Source: Alistipes onderdonkii
Lineage (GTDB): Bacteria; Bacteroidota; Bacteroidia; Bacteroidales; Rikenellaceae
Length of the DNA: 64,000 bases
Reading direction: 5' to 3'
Assembly (NCBI RefSeq): GCF_025145285.1
Contig: NZ_CP102251.1
Span: forward strand, 1,922,001-1,986,000
The notes beneath the pieces are model-generated. The model was given only the letters and a program-made list of their open reading frames with translations, searched no databases and had not been told where the DNA came from. The position numbers and the translations under genes were made by a program. Below are positions 18,214 to 27,219 of the stretch, in pieces (within the stretch, counting starts at the first letter, position 1; each line of letters opens with the position of its first letter).

Positions 18214-19326
18214 TTATGTTTCGAAAAGTGCCCCGATCACGGCATCCGAAATCAGGAATTTTTCCGGCGGGAGGGCCATCCGCCCCCGGGCTATGCGGAG
18301 CGTACCCGAACGGAGGAACGGTGCTGCCTCTTCCTGCATCCGCGCCAGCCGTTTTGCTCCGAAACGTGCCGCGGCCTCTTCCAGATCGATCCCCTCGGCC
18401 GTCCGGAGCGCCGTCATGACATATTCGTTGAACCGGTCGCGTCGGGTCAGCACTTCCTTCCCGGCTGGAGCGCCTGCTATGTATTTTTCCACTGAACTGG
18501 CGTTCCAGTGCCTTTCTTCGCCGTCGAACGAGTGGGCTGCGGGCCCGATGCCGAGGTATTTCGTCCCATGCCAGTAGGAGGCGTTGTGACGGGCTCGAAA
18601 TCCCGGCAGGGCATAGTTCGAAACCTCGTAATGCTCGAATCCGGCGGCCGTAAGCGTATCGTGCACCGTGAGGAACTCCTCCTCGCTGACCTCTTCGTCC
18701 ACGGCGCGAAACTCGCCCCGTGCCGCACGGCGGCCGAAGGCCGTATCGGGTTCGATGGTCAAATGGTATGCCGAAATGTGCTGTACGCCGAGCGACAGCA
18801 CTCCGTCGAGCGATCTTTTCAACGAATCCCCGCCGAAGCCGGGAATGCCGAAGATCAGGTCGGCGGTGATGTTCCTGAACCCGGCGCGTTGTGCCGCCCG
18901 CACCGCACCGATGGCTTGCGCCGCCGTATGGCGGCGGTTCATCAGCTTCAGGCACCTGTCGTCGAACGACTGGATGCCGATCGACAGCCGGTCTATGCCC
19001 GCTTCGCGCAGCCCGTCGAGGTAATTTTCCGTCAGGTCGTCGGGGTTGGCCTCGAGGGTGGTTTCCGTGGTGCCGGAGCAGTCGAACAGCAGCGCGGCAT
19101 GATCCAGCAGTCCTTTCAGCGCGGCGGGTGCGTAGAGCGAAGGCGTGCCGCCGCCGAAATAGCGGGTCGTGACCGCTTCGCCGCGCAGGTAATCCTGCCG
19201 TTCGTCCAGTTCGCGGTGCATGGCGGCTGTCACGCCGTCCATCTGCTCCAGCCGGGCGCTCTTGTAGAAGTCGCAGTAGGCGCAGATGCGTTTGCAGAAC
19301 GGTATGTGGAAATAGAGTCCGGCCAT
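18214..19326 (-). CDS. hemW: Radical SAM heme chaperone HemW
   Basis: The 370-residue protein opens MAGLYFHIPFCKRICAYCDFYK, with the radical SAM cysteines C11, C15 and C18 in CxxxCxxC plus the F-Y-K residues typical of HemW. YFGGGTPSLY near 56-65 and IGIQSFDD near 120 are further HemN/HemW motifs. The HemW C-terminal HTH-like domain follows (LRTAEGIDLEEAAARFG). HemW binds heme and delivers it to target proteins, and is often annotated as an oxygen-independent coproporphyrinogen oxidase. It lies 3 bp downstream of a small membrane-protein gene. Confidence 0.93.
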   Translation of the reverse strand: MAGLYFHIPFCKRICAYCDFYKSARLEQMDGVTAAMHRELDERQDYLRGEAVTTRYFGGGTPSLYAPAALKGLLDHAALLFDCSGTTETTLEANPDDLTENYLDGLREAGIDRLSIGIQSFDDRCLKLMNRRHTAAQAIGAVRAAQRAGFRNITADLIFGIPGFGGDSLKRSLDGVLSLGVQHISAYHLTIEPDTAFGRRAARGEFRAVDEEVSEEEFLTVHDTLTAAGFEHYEVSNYALPGFRARHNASYWHGTKYLGIGPAAHSFDGEERHWNASSVEKYIAGAPAGKEVLTRRDRFNEYVMTALRTAEGIDLEEAAARFGAKRLARMQEEAAPFLRSGTLRIARGRMALPPEKFLISDAVIGALFET

Positions 19327-19329
19327 GGC

Positions 19330-19884
19330 CTATCCGAGTTTTCGGGGAGCAGGAGTTTCCGCCGGTTCGGCGGCGAGCGCCTTTATCGCCTTTACGGTTT
19401 TCCGTCCGTATCTGTTGAACGTAAATATTCCCCCTGCGATGTTATACCACGGATCGTAGACCAGGGCCCACCGGATTTCATCGTTTCTCCAGCTCAAGAT
19501 CAGCAAGTCGCAGTCCAGATAGGGGATGCCCTTTCGGTTTGCGGCCTGCAAATAACGCTGATTGTCGTATTCGATCCTCCATCCCTCGTCGGACAGCAGT
19601 TTCCGGATCTGATCTTTCAGTCCGTCGGGTTGCCCGGAGAGCGGGATACTCTTGAACTTCAGTTTCCTGCGTTGTAACACATGGAGGGCAACGCCCGCGC
19701 CGAACAGCAGGAGCGCGGCCAGCCAATACCGATCCCGAAATCCCTGAATGAGGTTGCGGATAAAATAACAGGAGAAGAATATCCCGGAAATAATTAACAG
19801 GATGGAGAAACAATGGTAGTTTACCCATTCGATCGAAAACGGTTTCAGGCAGATCCTGTCGTGGCGTATTTTTATCGGGCGCAT
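19330..19884 (-). CDS. Small membrane protein, function unknown
   Basis: The 184-residue protein has two hydrophobic segments (about residues 24-45 and 53-70) followed by a cytoplasmic region of about 110 residues with an alpha/beta look (DGLKDQIRKLLSDEGWRIEYDNQRYLQAANRKG, then ILSWRNDEIRWALVYDPW). The soluble part could be a small nuclease- or cystatin-like fold, but no family is recognised. It begins with ATG 19884 and ends 3 bp before hemW, so the two are probably one transcript. Confidence 0.6.
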   Translation of the reverse strand: MRPIKIRHDRICLKPFSIEWVNYHCFSILLIISGIFFSCYFIRNLIQGFRDRYWLAALLLFGAGVALHVLQRRKLKFKSIPLSGQPDGLKDQIRKLLSDEGWRIEYDNQRYLQAANRKGIPYLDCDLLILSWRNDEIRWALVYDPWYNIAGGIFTFNRYGRKTVKAIKALAAEPAETPAPRKLG

Positions 19885-20330
19885 TATAATGATAACGATG
19901 TTTTGTATAAGGGCTGATTAATCAAAGATAGGAAAAATTCCCGGATGTCGTCCCTTTCCGCCCCGGTTTTTTCGGTGCCCGTGCGTCGGGCCCGGCTGCC
20001 GGATCGGATTTACGGAAAATACCTCCGGTTTCCTGATTTCGATGCGGTTGCTCCGGAAGCGCCCCTCCCGTCATTGTTTTTGTCCGGGCGGCGTTCCGTC
20101 GGGCGGGAGTGCCGTGCGCCGTCGATGGGCATTTCGACCGAAGTGCGGCCTGTGCGTCCGCCTCGAATTCCATCCTGCGGAGCCCCGGTGCGGATTGCGG
20201 CCGTATGTTTGCAGCAGGATATGGAGCCGGGTTTTCCTGCGGCTTTGGGGGACACGATAGCTGCTTATAAATGAATCATATACAGGCATCGGGAAAAATA
20301 ATGGATATTTTTTGCTTTTTTCACTGTTAG
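19885..20330. other. Intergenic region without a gene
   Basis: Open frames on both strands here are Pro/Arg/Ala-rich and carry no family pattern or start signal. The stretch separates the divergent hemW unit and pckA. Confidence 0.5.
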
Positions 20331-20364
20331 TTTTTTCACAAGTGTAAAAGTTTTTCTACCTTTG
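20331..20364 (+). promoter_or_regulatory. pckA promoter
   Basis: TACCTTTG at 20357-20364 is a clear -7 box; a T-run at 20331-20336 sits at the -33 distance. The leader to the pckA ATG is about 75 nt. Confidence 0.65.
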
Positions 20365-20443
20365 TGCGGTTAAAGTCCGGTCTTGCGGATTTTCGACGTT
20401 AGGTTAATCAAGGATTTGATGTTTTATTAAAATAACAATTATT

Positions 20444-22051
20444 ATGGACAAAATGGATTTGAAAAAGTATGGGATCACGGGTGTGACCGAGATCGTGTAC
20501 AATCCGTCGTACGACGAACTTTTCCGCGAGGAGACCAAGAAGGGGCTCCGCGGTTTCGAAAAAGGCCAGCTGACCGAGACCGGTGCCGTGAACGTGATGA
20601 CCGGCGTTTATACCGGCCGTTCGCCCAAGGACAAGTTCTTCGTAATGGACGAGACCACCAAGGATACGATCTGGTGGACTTCCGATGAATATAAGAACGA
20701 CAACAAGCCTGTTACGAAGGCTGCCTGGAAGGAGCTGAAGAAACTCGCTACCCAGGAGCTGTCGGGCAAGAAACTCTATGTCGTGGACACTTTCTGCGGC
20801 GCCAACGAGAATTCGCGCCTCAAGATCCGTTTCATCATGGAGGTCGCATGGCAGGCCCATTTCGTAAAGAACATGTTCATCCGTCCGACCGACGCCGAAC
20901 TGGAGAAATACGGCGAGCCCGATTTCGTGGTGCTCAACGCTTCGAAGGCCAAGGTCAAGAACTATAAGAAACTCGGCCTGAACTCGGAGACGGCCGTCGT
21001 TTTCAATCTCACCGAGAAAATGCAGGTTATCCTCAACACCTGGTACGGCGGCGAGATGAAGAAGGGTATGTTCTCCTACATGAACTACCTGCTTCCGCTC
21101 AAGGGCATGGCTTCGATGCACTGCTCGGCCAACACCAATGCCAAGGGCGAGACCGCTATCTTCTTCGGCCTGTCGGGCACCGGCAAGACCACGCTTTCGA
21201 CCGACCCGAAGCGTCAGCTGATCGGCGACGACGAGCACGGCTGGGACGATGACGGCGTATTCAACTTCGAGGGCGGCTGCTATGCCAAGGTCATCAACCT
21301 TTCGCAGGAGAACGAGCCCGACATCTGGAACGCCATCCGCCGCAACGCGCTGCTGGAGAACGTGACGGTGGACAAGAAGGGCAAGATCGACTATGCCGAC
21401 AAGTCGGTAACCGAGAACACCCGCGTTTCGTACCCGATCTTCCACATCGAGAATATCGTGAAACCCGTATCGAAAGCCCCGGCTGCCAAGAAGGTGATCT
21501 TCCTTTCGGCCGACGCATTCGGCGTGCTGCCCCCGGTTTCGATCCTCAATGCCGAGCAGACCAAATACTATTTCCTGTCGGGCTTCACCGCCAAGCTGGC
21601 GGGTACCGAGCGCGGTATCACCGAGCCGACCCCGACTTTCTCGGCTTGCTTCGGCGCGGCATTCCTTTCGCTGCACCCCACCAAGTACGGTGAGGAACTG
21701 GTGAAGAAGATGAAGAAGGCCGGTGCCAAGGCATACCTGGTGAACACGGGCTGGAACGGTACCGGCAAACGTATCTCGATCAAGGATACGCGCGGTATTA
21801 TCGACGCCATCCTCGACGGTTCGATCGACAAGGCTCCGACCAAGACGCTGCCTATCTTCGACTTCACGATCCCGACGGAGCTGCCGGGCGTAGATCCCAA
21901 GATCCTCGACCCGCGCGATACCTACAAGAACGCCAAGGATTGGGACGTCAAGGCCGAAGACCTCGCTAACCGCTTCGTGAAGAATTTCGTGAAGTTCACG
22001 GGTAACGAAGAGGGTAAGAAGCTCGTAGCCGCAGGCCCGAAAGTGAAATAA
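20444..22051 (+). CDS. pckA: Phosphoenolpyruvate carboxykinase (ATP)
   Basis: The 535-residue protein matches the ATP-type enzyme in length and motifs. The kinase P-loop GLSGTGKTTLS lies near residues 241-251, with LIGDDEHGWDDDGVFNFEGGCYAK just after it. MTGVYTGRSPKDKFFV near 58 and FFLSGFTAKLAGTERG-type sequence near 370 are also characteristic. It interconverts oxaloacetate and PEP with ATP/ADP. In Bacteroidales it mainly runs towards oxaloacetate, fixing CO2 for succinate formation. It has its own promoter and terminator. Confidence 0.97.
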   Translation: MDKMDLKKYGITGVTEIVYNPSYDELFREETKKGLRGFEKGQLTETGAVNVMTGVYTGRSPKDKFFVMDETTKDTIWWTSDEYKNDNKPVTKAAWKELKKLATQELSGKKLYVVDTFCGANENSRLKIRFIMEVAWQAHFVKNMFIRPTDAELEKYGEPDFVVLNASKAKVKNYKKLGLNSETAVVFNLTEKMQVILNTWYGGEMKKGMFSYMNYLLPLKGMASMHCSANTNAKGETAIFFGLSGTGKTTLSTDPKRQLIGDDEHGWDDDGVFNFEGGCYAKVINLSQENEPDIWNAIRRNALLENVTVDKKGKIDYADKSVTENTRVSYPIFHIENIVKPVSKAPAAKKVIFLSADAFGVLPPVSILNAEQTKYYFLSGFTAKLAGTERGITEPTPTFSACFGAAFLSLHPTKYGEELVKKMKKAGAKAYLVNTGWNGTGKRISIKDTRGIIDAILDGSIDKAPTKTLPIFDFTIPTELPGVDPKILDPRDTYKNAKDWDVKAEDLANRFVKNFVKFTGNEEGKKLVAAGPKVK

Positions 22052-22077
22052 TCTCTGAATAAAGTTTTGAATGGTAG

Positions 22078-22112
22078 AACCCCGCGCCGGAAGGTGCGGG
22101 GTTCTTTATTTT
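22078..22112 (+). terminator. Rho-independent terminator of pckA
   Basis: AACCCCGC (22078-22085) pairs with GCGGGGTT (22096-22103), followed by the T-rich CTTTATTTT. It begins 27 bp after the pckA stop. Confidence 0.85.
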
Positions 22113-22401
22113 GCGGCATTGCGTATGCTGCGATGGGAGGGGGCTTCCGTATCCTCGGAAGGGCTCGGGTGCTGTTTCCCGCGGGGCGGGTTGCTGCCTG
22201 CCGCGATTCCGGGTTGCCGCCTGACCGGGGCGGGGTTGTGGCGGGTGTGCCTCGGAAGGGCCCGCTGCAATTTACCCCGGGTTTAGGTTCCCGGGCCGGC
22301 CGCTGTTTCCGGTTGCCCGCATTCCGGGAGTACTGCTCCCTTTGGTTCCGGAGTTGCGGACTTTCCGTGCATGGCTGCCTGCCGCAGTCTGCAACTGCTG
22401 T

Positions 22402-23049
22402 TTAGCGCACGTCCGCTGTCCGCTGTTTGTTGCGGGGCGTGAAGATGCGATACCCGATCGAGACGCCGATCTTGTTGGGATACCACTCCGAAGAGCCGTT
22501 GAACGGGTCGGGGTGTTCGGGTTGTACGGGGCGGTGGGGGTACATGTCGACCTGGCCGTCGAAACTGTACCCGTTGTAATGGCTGTCCATCCATGCCCAA
22601 CCCAGGAAAGCGTCGAGCAGCCAGCGTTTCCCGAACTGGTATTCATAACCCACGCAGAGGCCGATCATCATGCCGTATCCTTTGCAGTAACGGTCTTCGA
22701 ATTTCAGTTTCCACCCTTCGATGTAAGGTTTCGACATGTCGAAGGCCATCATGCCGATGTTTGCCCCCAGGTACCAGCCCCGGTTATGCTCCTTGAAATA
22801 GCGGCGGTATTCGCCCATGAAGATGGCGAAGAGCATGTGCTTTTCGTTGATCGACTTCCATGGCGAGATGACGATGTCGGTCTGCAAGGTCGATTTGGGC
22901 GAGATGGCGAACTCCACGGCGGGATTCACCACGCCCACCAGAGCATAGGGGACATTGAGCTTGACATATCCCTGCGGGGATGCCTGCTGCGAGCAGAACA
23001 GTGCGAACAGGCATGCCGGGATGCAGAGCCCGAAGCGGATGTTTTTCAT
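22402..23049 (-). CDS. DUF3575-like outer-membrane beta-barrel protein
   Basis: The 215-residue protein has a signal peptide (MKNIRFGLCIPACLFALFCS). It then shows the DUF3575 pattern: YVKLNVPYALVGVVNPAVEFAISPKSTLQTDIVISPW, then GEYRRYFKEHNRGWYLGANIGMM and alternating aromatic beta-strands to the C terminus. Proteins of this family look like small outer-membrane barrels, and their function is unknown. I chose ATG 23049 because it starts the signal peptide; a longer frame upstream runs into the frr terminator. A TATCTTTG box on the minus strand (23077-23070) would be its promoter. Confidence 0.75.
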   Translation of the reverse strand: MKNIRFGLCIPACLFALFCSQQASPQGYVKLNVPYALVGVVNPAVEFAISPKSTLQTDIVISPWKSINEKHMLFAIFMGEYRRYFKEHNRGWYLGANIGMMAFDMSKPYIEGWKLKFEDRYCKGYGMMIGLCVGYEYQFGKRWLLDAFLGWAWMDSHYNGYSFDGQVDMYPHRPVQPEHPDPFNGSSEWYPNKIGVSIGYRIFTPRNKQRTADVR

Positions 23050-23069
23050 AGGCGGATCGTTACAACGGA

Positions 23070-23077
23070 CAAAGATA
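23070..23077 (-). promoter_or_regulatory. -7 element of the DUF3575 gene
   Basis: The minus strand reads TATCTTTG, about 20 bp before the start codon. The -33 region falls in the frr terminator stem. Confidence 0.5.
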
Positions 23078-23081
23078 TGAA

Positions 23082-23116
23082 AAAATCCGGCCAACATACT
23101 GTGCTGGCCGGATTTT
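23082..23116 (-). terminator. Terminator of the pyrH-tlpA-frr operon
   Basis: A 12-bp stem (AAAATCCGGCCA at 23082-23093 with its complement at 23105-23116) is followed on the minus strand by a T-run. It lies 20 bp after the frr stop. Confidence 0.87.
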
Positions 23117-23135
23117 AACTATGTGCTGGACGGAT

Positions 23136-23693
23136 TTATACCGTCATGATCTCCTTCTCCTTTTTCTGGAGCGCCTCGTCGAGGGTCTTGGTGAATTTCT
23201 CCAGCAATTTCTGGGCCTGTGCTTCGCCGTCCTTCGACTCATCCTCGGGCATACCTTCTTTTTGGGCTTTCTTGAATGCCTCGACCGCGTCGCGGCGGGC
23301 ATTGCGCAGGCTGATGCGGGCGGTTTCGGCCTCGTTGCGGATTTGTTTCACCAACTCCTTGCGGCGCTCCTCGGTCAGGGGCGGGATCGACAGGCGGATC
23401 TGCTCGCCGTTGTTCGAAGGCGTCAGCCCGATGTTCGAGTCGATGATGGCCTTTTCGATCGCACGCAGCATGTTCTTGTCCCACGGCTGGATCAGGATCG
23501 TCTTGGCGTCGGGTACGGTGACGCTGGCGGCGCCCGATACGGGCACCTGCGAGCCGAAATAATCGACCATTACGCCGTTCAGGGCATTGGGCGACGCTTT
23601 TCCCGCGCGCACGTTCAAAAGTTCCTCTTCGAGGTGGTCGATGGCCTTCTGCATACGTCCGGAGGCATCGTTGAGAATCGTCTTGGTATCCAT
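23136..23693 (-). CDS. frr: Ribosome recycling factor
   Basis: This 185-residue protein has the normal RRF length. Visible motifs are MQKAIDHLEEELLNVRAGKASPNALNGVMVDYFG at the N terminus, WDKNMLRAIEKAIIDSNIGLTPSNNGEQIRLSIPPLTEERRKELVKQ in the middle, and a helical C terminus. RRF with EF-G splits post-termination ribosomes. It is the third gene of a tight pyrH-tlpA-frr operon, with a 1-bp gap from the preceding gene. Confidence 0.98.
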   Translation of the reverse strand: MDTKTILNDASGRMQKAIDHLEEELLNVRAGKASPNALNGVMVDYFGSQVPVSGAASVTVPDAKTILIQPWDKNMLRAIEKAIIDSNIGLTPSNNGEQIRLSIPPLTEERRKELVKQIRNEAETARISLRNARRDAVEAFKKAQKEGMPEDESKDGEAQAQKLLEKFTKTLDEALQKKEKEIMTV

Positions 23694-23694
23694 A

Positions 23695-24261
23695 TTATTC
23701 GAGTATTTTTTCGATGGTTTTGATCATTTCGTCGAACTCTTCGGCGTCGTAGCCTACCGTTGCCAGCACGACTTTACCATCGGCGCCGATCAGGAAATTC
23801 CGCGGGATGTAATTCGAGGCATAACGGTCGTAAATGGCCTGCGAGGGGTCGAGGCCCATCGGGAACGTATAGCCCGTCTTTTCGCGGAACGCCGCCACGT
23901 CTTCCCGCTTTTCGCCGCGCGATATGGGCAGGAATACGAAGTTGCGGCCGGCGAAACGGTCGATGATGTCCTTCTGCACGCGGGTCAGTTCCTGCCGGCA
24001 GGGCGGGCACCAGGTGGCCCAAAAGTTCAGTAACACGACTTTGCCTTTGAGTTCTGCGAGGGAGGTTTTTGTGCCGTCGAACATCTCCACGGTGAAGTCG
24101 GGGGCTTTGTCGCCCGCCTTGACCAGCGTGGTCGATTCGGTATCCGCCTCGGCTTTGCCGCCGCGGCTGCCGCACGAGGGCAGTAACAGGATTGCGGCGA
24201 TGATCACTGCGATCAGCGCCAGCATGATCCATAGCTGCTTGTTGCTCTTTTTTGTGGCCAT
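23695..24261 (-). CDS. TlpA-like thiol:disulfide lipoprotein
   Basis: The 188-residue protein has an N-terminal membrane segment ending in a lipobox (LLLPSC, Cys30) and a thioredoxin fold with the redox site WATWCPPC (Cys85, Cys88). The DKAPDFTVEMFDGTKTSLAELKGKVVLLNFW stretch is the usual TlpA/ResA opening. It probably works at the envelope in reducing or resolving disulfides, for example in cytochrome maturation. Its position between pyrH (4 bp gap) and frr (1 bp gap) is unusual, because these two genes are normally adjacent. Confidence 0.93.
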   Translation of the reverse strand: MATKKSNKQLWIMLALIAVIIAAILLLPSCGSRGGKAEADTESTTLVKAGDKAPDFTVEMFDGTKTSLAELKGKVVLLNFWATWCPPCRQELTRVQKDIIDRFAGRNFVFLPISRGEKREDVAAFREKTGYTFPMGLDPSQAIYDRYASNYIPRNFLIGADGKVVLATVGYDAEEFDEMIKTIEKILE

Positions 24262-24265
24262 AATC

Positions 24266-24973
24266 TTATTTTTTTACAAGTGTCCCGATCCTCTCCCCGG
24301 CAAGCACCTTGCCGAGGTTGCCCGGCGTGTCCATGTCGAAGACAATGATCTGCAGTCCGTTCTCGCGGCAGAGCGTGAATGCCGTGAGATCCATGACTTT
24401 CAGCCGGCGGTCGAGCACCTCTTCGAAGCTTATTTCGTCGAATTTGACGGCTGCAGGGTCTTTTTCGGGGTCGGCCGTGTATACGCCGTCCACGCGGGTG
24501 CCCTTCAGCATCACGTCCGCCTCGATTTCAATGCCGCGCAGCGCCGAAGCCGAGTCGGTCGTGAAATAGGGGTTCGACGTGCCTCCGCCGATGATGACCA
24601 CATACCCCGCCTCGAGGTATTCGATGGCACGCGCCTTGGAGTAGTATTCGCCGATGGGCTCCATGCGGATCGAGGTCAGGACTTTGGCTTTCACGCCGTT
24701 GTCCTCCAGGGCCGATTGCAGGGCCAGCGAGTTGATGATCGTGGCGAGCATGCCCATCTGGTCGCCTTTCACGCGGTCGAAGCCTTTCTTTGCGCCCGTG
24801 AGGCCGCGGAAAATGTTGCCGCCGCCGATGACGATGCCGATCTGGACGCCTGTGGCCGCTGCCGCCCTGATCTGTTCGGCGTAGGACTGGAGTACTTCGG
24901 GGGAGAGCCCGTATTTCTGCGAACCTTGCAGCGATTCGCCGCTCAGTTTCAGTAGTATTCGCTTGTATTTCAT
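24266..24973 (-). CDS. pyrH: Uridylate kinase (UMP kinase)
   Basis: The 235-residue amino-acid-kinase-fold protein shows MKYKRILLKLSGESLQG at the N terminus, GVQIGIVIGGGNIFRG near 43-58, DQMGMLATIINSLALQSAL near 72-90, and TRVDGVYTADPEKDPAA near 157. It phosphorylates UMP to UDP with ATP. It is first in the pyrH-tlpA-frr operon. Confidence 0.98.
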   Translation of the reverse strand: MKYKRILLKLSGESLQGSQKYGLSPEVLQSYAEQIRAAAATGVQIGIVIGGGNIFRGLTGAKKGFDRVKGDQMGMLATIINSLALQSALEDNGVKAKVLTSIRMEPIGEYYSKARAIEYLEAGYVVIIGGGTSNPYFTTDSASALRGIEIEADVMLKGTRVDGVYTADPEKDPAAVKFDEISFEEVLDRRLKVMDLTAFTLCRENGLQIIVFDMDTPGNLGKVLAGERIGTLVKK

Positions 24974-25149
24974 TGTACGATGGGTTTACCGTAACGCGAA
25001 GATAAAAATTTTTATTGAAAAAAACGCAAGAATGACTATCTTTACAGAAAATAGGCGGTATGGCGGCTATGCCGGAAAAAAACCGGCGCCATGTCCGGTC
25101 TGAGCTGTTTTACGGAACACAGGCTTCGCTTTGGCAATGTCCGAATAAA

Positions 25150-25256
25150 TTTGGCATTTTGCTCGGCTTGTGCTATCTTTAACCTCGTTTCAGATAGGCT
25201 GCGGTTCGGACAAACTCAAACAAGTTTGGTTTGTCGCTCTCCTTGCGCTATCTTTG
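25150..25256 (+). promoter_or_regulatory. Tandemly duplicated promoter of dxs, 75-bp period
   Basis: Copy 1 has TTTG at 25150-25153 and TATCTTTA at 25174-25181. Copy 2 has TTTG at 25225-25228 and TATCTTTG at 25249-25256. Both spacers are 20 nt and the copies are exactly 75 bp apart, with 24 of 31 bases identical across the promoter box. Copy 2 matches the consensus perfectly and predicts a start within a few bases of the dxs ATG. Confidence 0.7.
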
Positions 25257-25263
25257 TGCTGCC

Positions 25264-27144
25264 ATGACGTTGGATGAATACAAATTACTCCGAAAAATAA
25301 ATTCCCCCCGCGACCTCAAGCAACTCTCGGCGGAGGAACTGCGCACCTACTGCGACGAGCTGCGCAGCTATATCATCGACGAGTGCTCGGTAAATCCCGG
25401 GCACCTGGCGTCGAGCCTCGGCTGCGTGGAACTCGCCGCCGCACTCCACTACGTTTTCGATACGCCCGCGGACAAGATCGTCTGGGACGTAGGGCACCAG
25501 ACCTATGCCCACAAGATTATCACCGGGCGCCGCGAGGCGTTCAAGACCAAACGCCTGCTGGGCGGTATCAGCGGTTTCCCGCGCATGTCGGAGAGCCCCT
25601 ACGACGCTTTCGGGGGCGGGCATGCCTCAGTGTCGATTTCGGCGGCGTTCGGCATGGCCAAGGCTGCCGAAATGCGGGGCGAGAGGCTCCAGGTCGTGGC
25701 CGTCATCGGCGACGGTTCGATGACCGGCGGCCTCGCGTTCGAAGGGCTCAACAACGCTGGGGCCAGCAAACGCACCAATATCCTGGTGATCCTCAATGAC
25801 AACAACATGGCCATCGACCAGGCCACCGGCGCATTGAAGAACTACCTGCTCAAAATCTCCACGTCGGTGCATTACAACCGTTTCAAGCAGCGGTTGTGGG
25901 GCATCCTTTCGCATACGCCGCGCCTGCTGCGCCTCTGCCAAAAGGCGGGTAACGCCGTGAAACAGGGGGTGCTGAACAAGAGCAACCTCTTCGAGAGCTT
26001 CAATTTCCGTTATTTCGGCCCCGTCGACGGCCACAACCTCAAGGAGTTGGTGCGCACGCTTCGGGCATTGCGCGACATCGAAGGGCCCAAGTTGCTGCAT
26101 GTCATGACCGTGAAGGGCAAGGGCTACCTGCCTGCCGAGCACGACCAGTCCACGTGGCATGCCCCCGGACGTTTCAATCCCGATACGGGCGAGCGGATCG
26201 CCTCGCCAGGCGCCGCGGCGCGTTACCAGGATGTCTTCGGCGAGACGCTCGTCGAACTGGCCGGGCTCGACCCGCGGGTCGTGGGCGTCACGCCTGCCAT
26301 GCCGTCGGGTTGTTCGATGAACATGCTCATGCACGCCATGCCGTCGCGTTGCTTCGACGTGGGTATCGCCGAGGGCCATGCCGTGACCTTCTCGGCGGGG
26401 ATGGCCGCTGCGGGCATGGTGCCTTTCTGCAACATCTATTCGTCTTTCATGCAGCGGGCTTACGACAATGTGATCCACGACGTCGCGATTCAGGATCTGC
26501 CCGTGGTGATGTGCCTCGACCGGGGCGGCATCGTGGGCGAGGACGGCGTGACCCACCACGGGGTCTTCGACATGGCTGCATTCGGTGCCGTGCCGGGACT
26601 TACGATCGCTGCGCCGATGGATGAACTGGAACTCCGCAACATGATGTATACCGGCCTGCAATACGGCCATCCCTTCATGATCCGCTACCCGCGCGGCAAC
26701 GGTGCGGGACGTCTGTGGCGGGGCGTTCCCTTCGAAGCGCTGCCCGTCGGCCGGGGCCGGAGGCTCCGCGAAGGTACGGACGTGGCGCTGGTGACGGTCG
26801 GGACGGTCGGCAACGCTGCCGCCCGTGCCGCGGAACGCGCCGCGGCGAAGGGTGTGAGCGTGGCGCATTACGACCTGCGATTCGCCAAACCGCTCGACGA
26901 AGCCCTGCTGGCCGAGGTCGGTGCCAAGTTCCGCCATGTGGTCACGGTCGAGGACGGTTCCCTGCGCGGGGGCGTCGGCGAGGCCGTCACGGCATTTTTC
27001 AATGCCCGCGGCTGCGAGGTGGCCGTGCACTCGCTGGGCATCGGCGACGAGTGGGTCGAGCACGGAACCCCGGCTCAGCTCTACGCCCTCTGCGGTTACG
27101 ACGAGGAGGGTATTCTGCGGGCGCTGCTCGCTGCGGGGGAATAA
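25264..27144 (+). CDS. dxs: 1-deoxy-D-xylulose-5-phosphate synthase
   Basis: The 626-residue thiamine-diphosphate enzyme makes DXP from pyruvate and glyceraldehyde-3-phosphate, the first step of the MEP isoprenoid pathway. Motifs seen are LASSLGCVELAAALHYVFDTPADKIVWDVGHQTYAHKI near residue 45, the ThDP site GDGSMTGGLAFEGLNNAG near 148 with LNDNNMAID, and DGHNLKELVRTLR near 258. The transketolase pyrimidine domain has GIAEGHAVTFSAGMA and LDRGGIVGEDGVTHHGVFD. ATG 25264 is used because the upstream frame lies within the promoter; the predicted leader is nearly absent. Confidence 0.96.
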   Translation: MTLDEYKLLRKINSPRDLKQLSAEELRTYCDELRSYIIDECSVNPGHLASSLGCVELAAALHYVFDTPADKIVWDVGHQTYAHKIITGRREAFKTKRLLGGISGFPRMSESPYDAFGGGHASVSISAAFGMAKAAEMRGERLQVVAVIGDGSMTGGLAFEGLNNAGASKRTNILVILNDNNMAIDQATGALKNYLLKISTSVHYNRFKQRLWGILSHTPRLLRLCQKAGNAVKQGVLNKSNLFESFNFRYFGPVDGHNLKELVRTLRALRDIEGPKLLHVMTVKGKGYLPAEHDQSTWHAPGRFNPDTGERIASPGAAARYQDVFGETLVELAGLDPRVVGVTPAMPSGCSMNMLMHAMPSRCFDVGIAEGHAVTFSAGMAAAGMVPFCNIYSSFMQRAYDNVIHDVAIQDLPVVMCLDRGGIVGEDGVTHHGVFDMAAFGAVPGLTIAAPMDELELRNMMYTGLQYGHPFMIRYPRGNGAGRLWRGVPFEALPVGRGRRLREGTDVALVTVGTVGNAAARAAERAAAKGVSVAHYDLRFAKPLDEALLAEVGAKFRHVVTVEDGSLRGGVGEAVTAFFNARGCEVAVHSLGIGDEWVEHGTPAQLYALCGYDEEGILRALLAAGE

Positions 27145-27219
27145 AACTGCCGTTTCCGCTCCTGTTTGCCGTGCTGCGGCATAAAATCTGTTACGTGCTC
27201 CCTAAAAACCGTTTGGGGA

